From the NCBI GenBank assembly GCA_031266365.1, contig JAISBE010000003.1, forward strand, positions 1 through 64,000: a stretch of DNA of 64,000 nt. The letters run 5' to 3'. The stretch comes from Oscillospiraceae bacterium (GTDB taxonomy: Bacteria > Bacillota > Clostridia > Oscillospirales > Acutalibacteraceae). Position 1 is the stretch's first letter, and the number at the start of each line of letters is the position of its first letter. Below are positions 16,652 through 25,578 of this stretch, piece by piece. Both the position numbers and the translations under genes were made by a program. The notes under the pieces were generated by a model. The model searched no databases and was not told the origin of the DNA. It saw only the letters and a list, made by a program, of their open reading frames with translations.

Positions 16652-16687
16652 AACCACTTATTTTCCCAAGCTACCAACTTTTAACTA

Positions 16688-17686
16688 TTAGGTATACCCT
16701 TGCTTTACAGCAAAGGTCTCGCAATCGAAATAACGCAATAAGTAGAATGGCACCACCTCGTAAGGTACTTTACCGCCATATTGCTGTTGCAAAGCATTAA
16801 CTTTATCTCGATTGCTACCTCCAGTAGTAACGTTCAAGTAATGCTTGGTGAGTTGCTCTAAGGATTTCACACCACCATATCCGAAAGCCTCGTGTCCCCC
16901 TTGGTTAGCCCAAATTCGCTGCACAGTTAACCGAAAGTCAACCGATCGCATGACGGCAAGCAAAACTAAGTTATCGTCCATGGCATTCGGGTTACCATCT
17001 ACACCCGGCAGTATCACTTTATCATAAAGTCTGCTTTCCCTTTCATCGTAGACACGGTGCACTTCCGGGCACGGGTCGACGTCGAGAATGTTTCCGTTAT
17101 TATCCAGTTTTACTATTTCGTAAGATGTACCAGAAGCGGACAAGTATGGACAAGAAACCTGAAATCGATTATCATCCGTAGGTCCAATTTTCACCCTATC
17201 GGCAACATTCTGGGCCGCGCTTCCAAATAAATGAACTCCATCCTTTATTTTCCAGGCGAATGGAGTCCAGTCTTGTGAGTCACCAGGAAGCTCGACTTTC
17301 GGCCATGAACGTATTTTCTCATTTGAAAAAGTAGAATTCACATAGCTAGGCCTTTCTTGGATGTCCCTTTCTTGCCTGCTTAATTGCATCAGTCTGACTT
17401 GAGCAGACGGTCCAGCAGTATTGAAAAACGTGAAGAAATTTCCATCGGGATCGCAAGCCATATACGGGAAACGCTGATTTTGATAATAACCATTTTGTAC
17501 GGCGTAAGTTGCAGATCCATCACTATTTAATTTACGCAAAATTATCCAAGCATCGGTTGAACAAGTAGTTCCGAGTCCCCATTCGCTCCCATTTATGCAG
17601 CATACCTCGGTTGCACATGCCGCCAGTGGCGCGGCAATAGTTGCGAAAAATGCAGTTGCTGCTAAAATTGACTTTAAGCTTTTCAT
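16688..17686 (-). CDS. Putative secreted lipoprotein, function unknown
   Basis: 332 residues starting at ATG 17686, 9 bases after AAAGGGG (ATG 17707 overlaps the ribosome site). The N-terminus MKSLKSILAATAFFATIAAPLAAC carries a lipobox (LAAC), so lipidation of Cys24 is likely; ACATEV offers signal peptidase I an alternative. The mature part is polar, rich in Asp/Asn/Tyr with scattered Cys, and shows YVVQN-like and SYEIVKLDNNGN segments that could be beta-propeller or sandwich strands, but I recognise no family. It points toward truB (convergent) and is transcribed alone. Confidence 0.7.
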   Translation of the reverse strand: MKSLKSILAATAFFATIAAPLAACATEVCCINGSEWGLGTTCSTDAWIILRKLNSDGSATYAVQNGYYQNQRFPYMACDPDGNFFTFFNTAGPSAQVRLMQLSRQERDIQERPSYVNSTFSNEKIRSWPKVELPGDSQDWTPFAWKIKDGVHLFGSAAQNVADRVKIGPTDDNRFQVSCPYLSASGTSYEIVKLDNNGNILDVDPCPEVHRVYDERESRLYDKVILPGVDGNPNAMDDNLVLLAVMRSVDFRLTVQRIWANQGGHEAFGYGGVKSLEQLTKHYLNVTTGGSNRDKVNALQQQYGGKVPYEVVPFYLLRYFDCETFAVKQGYT

Positions 17687-18558
17687 AAATAAAGCTTCCC
17701 CTTTCATACTATGTCTTTTTATATTTTCAATAGTTTTATTTTATCATTCTAAAAATCAAAAGTCAATACTTTTTTGAAGAATATTTCTAATTTACTAAAA
17801 TTTATTAAAATCAATTTTATATCTGAATAATTTAAAATTCTCAATATTGATTAAAACTACTGCAAAGGTGAATCATTTAAAATATTTTGTTTACAAACCA
17901 ATCGCGGCTTGGTGCGCTTGCGCCTATGATTGAAAAGTAAGGCTAAATTATGATATAATAAGATTGATAGTATAAACAGAAGAATATATGTATAAAAAAT
18001 TATCGAAAAATCATATAGAAAATTTCTTAATCATCACAAAATGAACCTTTAGTGAAAAATATCGCCCATAAACAGATTAAGATTCAGTATCTGTGCGAAA
18101 TTCAAAATAGGAAAAAACAGCAGTATTTGGTCGGCAGCATAACCGAATATCTACGATCACTGTGGGTAAAATTATTAAATGCTAATTTACTGCATTTGAG
18201 GTTTGCTCTGCTTGAACCATATATAAAAGACCAAACTACGCACATCAAATATCACTGATTTTTATATTTAACCTATTGATGATGAAAAATTAATTTGCCA
18301 TTTCAAATATTACAAAATCAGCCCGCATCACACTTTGCATTAGGAACTATAAATTACGATGATGTTAATAAATCTCAACAAACGCTGAAAATACAGCGGC
18401 TACAAAGTGATGATACATTTGAAATTTAAAAACTAGAGTTAAATATAATTAATTTTGGCCTTTCAGTTAAGGCAAGATCGACTTTAAATTTAGCTGTCAG
18501 GGCGTTTTTTGTGAGCGTTTTCACTTTTTTGATAATCAAAAACCGCTAGGAGGATTTT
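17687..18558. other. Long intergenic region before glmM
   Basis: 870 bases, AT-rich, with no coding frame I can support (the open frame 18052-18258 has neither ribosome site nor plausible composition). It holds one good promoter match at 17930-17959 but no identifiable transcript. Confidence 0.5.
17930..17959 (+). promoter_or_regulatory. Orphan SigA-like promoter
   Basis: TTGAAA (17930-17935), 18 bases, TATAAT (17954-17959). It could drive a small RNA or a long glmM leader; no structured RNA was recognised downstream. Confidence 0.4.
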
Positions 18559-19914
18559 ATGAATAAACTTTTTGGAACCGATGGAGTGAGGGGAATTGCA
18601 AACAAGGACCTTACTTGCGAGCTTGCAATGAATATCGGCAGAGCAGCAGCGTTAATTTTGGCAGAAAAATCGCAGCAACGCCCTAAAATAATGATAGGAA
18701 AAGATACAAGGCTTTCATCTGACATGCTCGAAGGAGCTTTGGTCGCTGGAATTTGCTCTGTTGGGGCTGATGTTTTACTTTTAAATGTTGTCCCAACGCC
18801 AGCCGTGGCTTTTCTTGTGAGGAAATATAAAGCCGACGCAGGGATAATGATTTCTGCATCTCACAATACATTTGAATTTAACGGGATAAAAATTTTTAGT
18901 GGCGACGGCTATAAGTTGCCGGACAGCCTGGAAGAGCGCATAGAGAATATGTTGCATGAAAATTCAGAAAATTTCCCTCACCCTCAAGGTCAAGATTTAG
19001 GCAGAGTTATCACTATCAAACAGGCAGATCTTGACTATATCGAACACATAACAAATACTGCTAAATTAAGTCTAAATGGGCTAAAAATTGCGCTAGATTG
19101 CGCAAATGGCTCAGCATGCCGCACTGCCAATAGGTTATTCCGCGAACTTGGCGCTGAATGTCATTTGATAGCCTGCAGCCCAAATGGGATAAATATCAAC
19201 GAAAATTGCGGTTCAACTAATCTTTCTAATTTGATCGCATACGTTAAAGAAAATCACTTAGATGCAGGCTTTGCGTTCGATGGTGATGCAGATCGATGCT
19301 TAGCTGTTGACGAAAATGGAAATTTGATAGACGGCGATATAATAATGGCAATCTGCGCAGCTGATATGAAAGCTCAAGATAAACTTATGAAAAATAGTGT
19401 TGTTGGAACAATTATGACAAATATGGGTTTTGGGAAATTTTGTAAAGAAAACAATATAAATTTCATTTCAACAAAAGTGGGAGATCGATATGTCTTGGAA
19501 GAGATGCTAAAAGAAAAATATAGCCTCGGTGGAGAGCAATCTGGGCATATTATCTTCCTCGAATTTTCAACCACTGGCGATGGCCAGTTAACCGCTACAC
19601 AGCTTTTAAGCATCATGCAAAGGAAAAAGTCATGTCTATCAAATCTTGCAAAATTAATGAGCAAATATCCTCAGCAGATAATTAATATAAAAATTAATAA
19701 TTTAAAAAAGGTGGCTTTTCTTAAAGACCCTCAAATACTCGATATTATTGAATCCGCTAATAAGCAATTCTGTGAAAATGGCAGGGTAATAGTTCGCGTG
19801 TCAGGCACCGAACCATTGATCAGAGTTATGGTCGAAGGCGAAGAAGAAAACGCCACTTATTCAACGTGTAAGCAAACCGCAAATGCGCTTCAAAAGCGGA
19901 TAAATGAGCTTTAA
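18559..19914 (+). CDS. glmM: Phosphoglucosamine mutase
   Basis: 451 residues, full length. GlmM interconverts glucosamine-6-P and glucosamine-1-P on the way to UDP-GlcNAc for peptidoglycan. Diagnostic motifs: FGTDGVRGIAN at the N-terminus, the phosphoserine loop ISASHN near residue 99-104, the Mg loop DGDADRC, the sugar-binding GGEQSGH, and the phosphate-binding SGTEPLIRVM at the C-terminus. AGGAGG precedes the ATG. The methyltransferase gene follows closely. It fits with the carboxypeptidase gene in showing that cell-wall synthesis is retained. Confidence 0.96.
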   Translation: MNKLFGTDGVRGIANKDLTCELAMNIGRAAALILAEKSQQRPKIMIGKDTRLSSDMLEGALVAGICSVGADVLLLNVVPTPAVAFLVRKYKADAGIMISASHNTFEFNGIKIFSGDGYKLPDSLEERIENMLHENSENFPHPQGQDLGRVITIKQADLDYIEHITNTAKLSLNGLKIALDCANGSACRTANRLFRELGAECHLIACSPNGININENCGSTNLSNLIAYVKENHLDAGFAFDGDADRCLAVDENGNLIDGDIIMAICAADMKAQDKLMKNSVVGTIMTNMGFGKFCKENNINFISTKVGDRYVLEEMLKEKYSLGGEQSGHIIFLEFSTTGDGQLTATQLLSIMQRKKSCLSNLAKLMSKYPQQIINIKINNLKKVAFLKDPQILDIIESANKQFCENGRVIVRVSGTEPLIRVMVEGEEENATYSTCKQTANALQKRINEL

Positions 19915-20028
19915 AATTTAAGCATGAGCAAACTGCAATTAAGTTTGTGTTTTCGTACCCTCAAAGCAGTTCAGGAGCATTACTTGGTTGTTTATCATAC
20001 CGCTTTTTATATTGATAGGAGTGATTAT

Positions 20029-20892
20029 TTGCGAGTTGCCAGTTGGCAAGAATATGAATTGATTGACGTATCTCGCGGTGAAAAACTTGAGAGATTTGGA
20101 GATTTTATTTTAATCCGCCCAGACCCTCAGGCAATATGGCAATTTCAAAATGTTCCTCATGTTTGGGCTAAAGCTATGGCGCATTATCATCGTTCAAATA
20201 CAGGCGGAGGATATTGGACCAAAATCGACGAGTTTCCTGATTTATGGACAATAAATTACGGCAACCTCAAGTTTAATATCAAATTGATGGGTTTTAAGCA
20301 CATCGGAATTTTTCCAGAGCAGGCGGTGAACTGGGATTATATCATGCAAAGGATAACAAATGCGAGCCGCCCTATAAAAATTTTAAACCTCTTCGCATAC
20401 ACAGGCGGCGCCACTTTAGCGGCCGCACACGCAGGCGCTTCAGTTTGCCATGTGGACGCTTCAAAAGGTATGGTAGCTTGGGCAAAAGAAAACGCTTGTA
20501 TATCCAACTTAAAAAACGCCTCCATTCGCTGGATAGTGGACGATTGCATAAAATTTGTTCAACGCGAAAACCGCAGAAATAACCGCTATGATGCAATAAT
20601 TTTAGACCCACCTTCTTACGGCCGCGGCCCATCAGGAGAATTTTGGAAGATCGAGGATAACCTCGCTTCATTTTTAGAGATGTGTGAACAACTGCTTGCA
20701 AAAGAGGCTGAATTTTTAATTTTAAATTCCTATACAACCGGCCTCTCTCCTTCGGTTATGAAATATCTTTTAAACACAGTGGTAGCGAAAAAAAGAGGCG
20801 GAGAAGTAAAAGCGAGCGAGATTGGTATAAAAGTCAGCACTAGTGGACTTATTTTTCCGTGCGGAAGTACTGCTATTTGGTCTAGAGATTAA
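20029..20892 (+). CDS. Class I SAM-dependent rRNA methyltransferase (RlmI/RlmK-like)
   Basis: 287 residues if started at TTG 20029, which has AGGAG 7 bases upstream; ATG 19924 has no ribosome site and would add 35 atypical residues. The Rossmann-type domain shows motif I NLFAYTGGATLAAA, the acidic residue in VDASKGMV, DDCIKF, and catalytic-loop motif IV DPPSYGRG. An N-terminal beta domain contains ELIDVSRGEKLERFGD. The family methylates a base in 23S rRNA; the exact site cannot be told. It follows glmM with 10 bases to the longer start or ~115 to the chosen one, probably in the same transcript. Confidence 0.8.
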   Translation: MRVASWQEYELIDVSRGEKLERFGDFILIRPDPQAIWQFQNVPHVWAKAMAHYHRSNTGGGYWTKIDEFPDLWTINYGNLKFNIKLMGFKHIGIFPEQAVNWDYIMQRITNASRPIKILNLFAYTGGATLAAAHAGASVCHVDASKGMVAWAKENACISNLKNASIRWIVDDCIKFVQRENRRNNRYDAIILDPPSYGRGPSGEFWKIEDNLASFLEMCEQLLAKEAEFLILNSYTTGLSPSVMKYLLNTVVAKKRGGEVKASEIGIKVSTSGLIFPCGSTAIWSRD

Positions 20893-21015
20893 TAATTTAG
20901 CAAACCTGTGATAAATTTTATGCAATGCTCTATATGCTCGCCAAGAGGCGTTTTATATAAAAACCCTAATAGGGAAATTTTATTATAAAGTTAAGAACGC
21001 GAAAGAAGGTCTTTT

Positions 21016-21870
21016 ATGAAGGCGTTTATTGATGTCGATCACATAAATTTTAAGTATGATTCTGGCGAAAATAGCAAAGATGTGCTATCTGACTTGACAA
21101 TACAAATAAAAAAGGGCGAATTTTTAGCCATCGTCGGCCATAACGGTTCCGGCAAATCAACTTTGGCAAAACATTTCAATGCAATGCTTTTACCAACAGG
21201 TGGCAAAATTTTTGTCAGCGGAATTGATACAGGGGAAGAATGCAGTAAGTACGAAATTCGTCGGCGCGTAGGATTGGTGCTTCAAAACCCCGATAACCAA
21301 ATCGTTGCAAGCGTTGTGGAGGAAGACGTTGCGTTTGCGCCAGAAAATTTGGGCGTTCCGCCAAAAGAAATTCGCAAAAGAGTAGATGAAGCGCTTAAAA
21401 CTGTGGATATGTATGATTATAGGAAATCCGTAACTTTTAAACTTTCTGGCGGCCAAAAACAAAGAATTGCAATTGCGGGAATAATCGCCATGTTGCCCGA
21501 TTGTATAGTCTTGGATGAGCCAACCGCCATGCTTGACCCTAAAGGCCGCGATGAAGTGCTGGAAACTATCAGATATTTGAACCGCGAGCGAAAAATTACC
21601 GTTATACTCATAACCCATTTTATGGAAGAGGCCATCTTTGCCGATAAAATTATATTGATGAACAAAGGCAAAATTGCGCTACAAGGCAGTCCGCATGAAG
21701 TTTTTGCACAAGTAGAGCTATTGAAAGAGTGTAAACTTTCACTGCCACAGTGCACACAGTTAATCCATGCCCTAAAAGCACGCGGCCTCTCTTTACCATG
21801 CGACGTTTTAAATGAAAATGAATGTGTGGCTGTGCTAGAACAGCTTCTGGAGGGGAAAAAGTGCCGATAA
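21016..21870 (+). CDS. ecfA1: ECF transporter ATPase subunit A1
   Basis: 284 residues, an ABC ATPase of energy-coupling-factor vitamin/cobalt importers. Walker A GHNGSGKSTLAKHFN, Q-loop LQNPDNQIVA (characteristic of EcfA), signature LSGGQKQRIAIAG, Walker B IVLDEPTAMLDP and the switch His in ITHFMEEA are all intact. The next gene starts 10 bases before its stop, indicating translational coupling. Energises uptake through EcfT and interchangeable S components, neither of which is encoded here. Confidence 0.93.
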   Translation: MKAFIDVDHINFKYDSGENSKDVLSDLTIQIKKGEFLAIVGHNGSGKSTLAKHFNAMLLPTGGKIFVSGIDTGEECSKYEIRRRVGLVLQNPDNQIVASVVEEDVAFAPENLGVPPKEIRKRVDEALKTVDMYDYRKSVTFKLSGGQKQRIAIAGIIAMLPDCIVLDEPTAMLDPKGRDEVLETIRYLNRERKITVILITHFMEEAIFADKIILMNKGKIALQGSPHEVFAQVELLKECKLSLPQCTQLIHALKARGLSLPCDVLNENECVAVLEQLLEGKKCR

Positions 21871-22715
21871 TTGAAACTAAAAATTTGTCATTTATCTACG
21901 GAAAAGGGACCTCCATTGAAAAACTGGCAATAAAAAATATCAACCTAAAAATAGAATCAGGGGAATTTATAGGAATAATTGGCCATACCGGTTCCGGCAA
22001 ATCAACACTCATTCAACAGCTCAATGGCCTTCTTAAACCTTCGTCTGGTCAAATTTTATTTAACGGCAAAAATATCTGGGAAGCTTCAAGTGATATACGC
22101 TCAATTCGCTTTAAAGTAGGCATGGTGTTTCAATATCCCGAATATCAGCTTTTTGAGGAGACAGTGTTTAAAGATATCGCTTTTGGCCCACTTAACATGG
22201 GTCTTTCGGTAAATGAGGCAAAAAAAAGGGTACTAGATGCCGCAAATTTCGTCGGTCTTGATATATCGCTGCTCGAAAGATCGCCTTTTGAAATTTCAGG
22301 CGGAGAAAAACGGAGAGCAGCTATAGCAGGGGTTATCGCAATGGACCCAGATGTCCTCATCTTAGATGAACCAACAGCAGGCCTCGATCCAATCGGCAGG
22401 GACTTGCTTTTATCTCAAATTACAGCTTATCACAAAAAAAGAAAAAACATCGTGATTTTAATATCACACAGTATGGAAGATATCGCTCGCATTTCAAATC
22501 GCGTTCTTGTTCTAAATAAAGGTGAAGTTGCTATGTTCGATAAACCTGCAGCTGTTTTTGCAAGAGCGAAAGAACTAACCGATATAGGCCTAAAATTGCC
22601 ACAAATTGCAAGTATAATGTTGAAATTGCGAAATAAAGGGTATAAAATTCCGAACCATATACTAACAGTAGAGGAGGCCATTGACGCGATTTACCGGCTG
22701 GCAATCAATGGCTAA
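21861..22715 (+). CDS. ecfA2: ECF transporter ATPase subunit A2
   Basis: 284 residues from GTG 21861, which has GGAGGGG 5 bases upstream and overlaps the ecfA1 stop; a longer frame from 21822 lies inside ecfA1. Walker A GHTGSGKSTLIQQLN, Q-loop FQYPEYQLFE, signature ISGGEKRRAAIAG, Walker B LILDEPTAGLDP and ISHSMEDI are complete. EcfA1 and EcfA2 form the heterodimeric motor. In most Firmicutes ecfT and truA follow directly; here an unrelated opposite-strand gene does, so ecfT must be elsewhere or lost. Confidence 0.93.
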   Translation: MPIIETKNLSFIYGKGTSIEKLAIKNINLKIESGEFIGIIGHTGSGKSTLIQQLNGLLKPSSGQILFNGKNIWEASSDIRSIRFKVGMVFQYPEYQLFEETVFKDIAFGPLNMGLSVNEAKKRVLDAANFVGLDISLLERSPFEISGGEKRRAAIAGVIAMDPDVLILDEPTAGLDPIGRDLLLSQITAYHKKRKNIVILISHSMEDIARISNRVLVLNKGEVAMFDKPAAVFARAKELTDIGLKLPQIASIMLKLRNKGYKIPNHILTVEEAIDAIYRLAING

Positions 22716-22986
22716 TAATTTATTCACAAAAAACAGTCTAACAACCCAAATAAAATAAGGAAGCTGTATTCTAAAGTATAAAAATATATTATTAAAGGCT
22801 AAATAATACTAGCATTCCGCCGCACTCTGTTCCTTTACATCATCACGCCGATACATGCATGCAGCTTTAGCCTTTCTCTAAGTTTTGTGCGCCATATTGA
22901 GGCAGGCTTCAAGTTAGTTTTGAAGCAAAATCTCTTGGCAGCGCAGCTATTCAACAGCGATAATGCCAACCTTAGTTCATTTCCGT

Positions 22987-24099
22987 TCAAGCAGAAATTC
23001 GATTATTGGCCCTTTCGAGCCGAGATTTTTGAGTAGTCCCAAGAATTGAAAATGTACGTTCGTCCCGATTTGAAGCCCTGATAGCGGCCTTTTCATGAAT
23101 CGGCAGTTTTTGCAAGCTCCATTCCGTTCGAATCTCATCCAGTACATGCGTAGTTCCGCCGATAGTTTCAAATGCCCGGCCTACAAACGCGACTTCGCAA
23201 TCTGGCGTTAAAGGCATGACCATCACCATAACTTTACTTTGGTCACAGCGGTCTTTGGTATACCAGCCGTTGTAGACCATCGGTAATCCGCGTCGCAGAG
23301 AAGGCACTATTGCGCTTTTCGACTTGGGACCACTATCACACGCTGTAATTTCCGTTTGCGAGCTCTCAGTGGAATTTTCCGGCATTATGGGCTTCCCTGG
23401 CAATTCAGCAGGCGAATCAATTTTGGTTACGCAGACGCGTTCTCCGATCGGTACAGGTAGGTGGTGGGCATCTGGAACGCTAAGCGCTATTTCAACCCAG
23501 TCTGGAATATCAGCGTCAGGTAATAATTTCCAGGAAGTAGTAATGTAATGTTTGTCGGCGTTATGTTCTCTTGTCGGGTTACCAGGAATTTCCTCAAAGT
23601 ATTGGGCTAATTGTGGAATATCTGCTATTAATTCGTTATGTAGGTAGGTGGATACTGGAGTACTTCCCTCCACGTATTGCAAAAGAGGATATGGCTCATC
23701 TGGGTTGTAGCACACTGTCAGAGTCAATGTATTTGTCTCTTGCAGGTAAATTGCATACGCCGGGAATATTGATACTATGTCTGGGTAATAGTAGATGTAA
23801 GCAACCGCATTGGTGAGTAACACAGCTGTGATTGGGTAGTTTGTCGCTTCGTGGCGTATTATCACATCTGTGCTCGATGCTGTTAGTGCGTGTTCGCCAT
23901 TTTTCAACCGTTGGTAGTTACTATATTGCCGTAAGGTAAGCGGGGTGGTTGTGGGCACGGTTAGTGACCGTTGATTGCTCATTTTGTTTACGGTAACTTC
24001 CCCGGCCCAAGGCAATGTCACTGGTACGGCATTAGTAGTAGCTGGTCGTAGCGTTGGCAATAGCAAAGTATAAAGTAGAATTTGTTTTAAAATTTTCAT
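22987..24099 (-). CDS. Secreted protein of unknown function
   Basis: 370 residues with a signal peptide (MKILKQILLYTLLL..., cleavage probably after TTNA, residue ~24). The mature part begins with beta-strand-like, Thr/Val/Pro-rich sequence, contains a central acidic DIPDWVEIALS segment, and ends in a charged helical region with SILGTTQKSRLERAN. I recognise no domain or catalytic motif. Composition of the coding DNA is GC-richer than its flanks, like the array at 6.5-12 kb, though there is no obvious homology. It follows ecfA2 convergently and is the left border of a 1.5-kb non-coding region. Confidence 0.65.
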   Translation of the reverse strand: MKILKQILLYTLLLPTLRPATTNAVPVTLPWAGEVTVNKMSNQRSLTVPTTTPLTLRQYSNYQRLKNGEHALTASSTDVIIRHEATNYPITAVLLTNAVAYIYYYPDIVSIFPAYAIYLQETNTLTLTVCYNPDEPYPLLQYVEGSTPVSTYLHNELIADIPQLAQYFEEIPGNPTREHNADKHYITTSWKLLPDADIPDWVEIALSVPDAHHLPVPIGERVCVTKIDSPAELPGKPIMPENSTESSQTEITACDSGPKSKSAIVPSLRRGLPMVYNGWYTKDRCDQSKVMVMVMPLTPDCEVAFVGRAFETIGGTTHVLDEIRTEWSLQKLPIHEKAAIRASNRDERTFSILGTTQKSRLERANNRISA

Positions 24100-24589
24100 A
24101 TTAATACACTTCCGTTCTTTTTATTTTTATAGACTTGTGAAGTTAATCTTTTGCATGTTTTAGCGCAGCTTGATAAAATTAATTATGAGTTTTTAGCAGT
24201 ATATGTTTTTGCTATTGTATGTGCCTAGCCCTCCTTTTCATTAATAAATTTATATAATATAAACATATTTCTTATTATATTATAATACAAATTTCGTTTT
24301 ATGTCAATATTACTTCAAGAAGGTTTTTCTTGAAATTGTTACATAAAATTGCGTGTAATTATCCGCACAAGGGTGATGATTTTCTTTTCAGCCCAGCGAG
24401 TTTAACTTTTTTCATCGGCACAGATAATATTGTTTTTCTCAATTTATAAAAGCACTTTCAGAGGGCTTCTGTTTTCACTCACTGCCGGTTAAACCGATTT
24501 ACATAACATAGCGGAGTGCTGACCACGTTACCACAAAATCTATCTCATTGGCGAAATTTCAGAGTGATCGGCGTGGCGAAGGCTTTTTT

Positions 24590-24837
24590 GCCAGCTAGCT
24601 GCACAATTTTCATTCGCAGCTGCCCTTTTGTCAATTAATTTTATTCAATTCAAACATTTGTACAGATTAGTTATATGCAAAACTTTGTATTATATCAACA
24701 CTTATTTGAGGATACTTTTTTCAAATATTGCAAAGCTTAATTTTATGCATTCCTATTTACTTTTGAATATTTTTAATATATTATTTGATAAATTATATGC
24801 CCAATTTTATGTTATATCGACATTAATTTGAGGATGC
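24590..24837 (-). repeat. 248-bp direct repeat, copy 1
   Basis: Begins GCCAGCTAGCTGCACAATTT and ends near GAGGATGC; a second copy of identical length lies 434 bases further on, differing at about a dozen positions. Read on the minus strand, each copy holds two degenerate versions of the element seen at 56.5-57.6 kb (TCAAATAAGTGTTGATATAA), in frame as ISVDI-QSFAYN with stop codons. Confidence 0.9.
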
Positions 24838-24864
24838 TTGGCTGCATCTTCAGCACCCGGAGAA

Positions 24865-24896
24865 GCAGGCTCACAGCCTGCGTTTGCGTTTTTTCT
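24865..24896 (+). terminator. Hairpin with T-rich tail
   Basis: GCAGGCT (24865-24871), loop CAC, AGCCTGC (24875-24881), then GTTTGCGTTTTTTC. It has the form of a Rho-independent terminator, but no plus-strand gene precedes it; it may end a small RNA or be a relic. Confidence 0.4.
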
Positions 24897-25023
24897 ATCA
24901 GTGCGTCGACCACACTTAACGCACAATTTTGTGACTGCACTAAGGTATGCTGCATTTTATTTTACGGAAACATTTTGGCGCTGTTAAAGCTCTTATGGCG
25001 CACCCTTTAACGGCAATTTCTGC

Positions 25024-25271
25024 GCCAGCTAGCTGCACAATTTTCATTCGCAGCCGCCCTTTTATCAATTAATTTTATTCAATTCGAACATTTGTATAGA
25101 TTAGTTACACGCAAAACTTTGTATTATATCAACACTTATTTGAGGATACCTTTTTCAAATATTGCAAAGCTTAATTTTATGCGTTTCTATTTACTTTTGA
25201 ATATTTTTAATATATTATTTGATAAATCATATGCCCAACTTTATGTTATATTGACATTAATTTGAGAATGC
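25024..25271 (-). repeat. 248-bp direct repeat, copy 2
   Basis: Matches 24590-24837 end to end without length change. Minus-strand promoter-like pairs are kept in both copies: TTGATA-17-TATAAC in copy 1 becomes a slightly decayed form here, and TCGATA-17-TATAAT becomes TCAATA-17-TATGAT. Confidence 0.9.
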
Positions 25272-25578
25272 GCCGCCCCATACCCAGTTTGCAAATTGAG
25301 CCAGGTTACACGGTATGGGTAGGCTGATTAATTCTATACAGCATAGATATATTTCATTATATAATAACACTAACTTGCAACACGCCTCAGGTAATAGTCA
25401 TTTCTAACTAAAGATCATGCGCAAGTACATCAGTGTTTGTTTAAGAAAGTGTTATATCATCGCTAAGCAAACAATGTTATCTACAATGAAATTGGCCAAA
25501 GATTCTATAAATCGAGGCTATGCCGGCTAAGCTGCGACTTTATTACAGTAACGACAGGATGAATCCATTAAGCTAAAC

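Larger units (their letters stand above)
24100..25578. other. 1.5-kb non-coding region with direct repeats
   Basis: No convincing gene. It contains two copies of a 248-bp direct repeat, a hairpin with T-rich tail at 24865-24896, and AT-rich spacer. The small open frames (24628-24831, 24828-25010) have no ribosome site and lie inside or between the repeats. Confidence 0.6.

Noticed and set aside
18052..18258. 68-residue open frame before glmM
   Set aside because: No ribosome site, no recognisable sequence, AT-rich chance frame.
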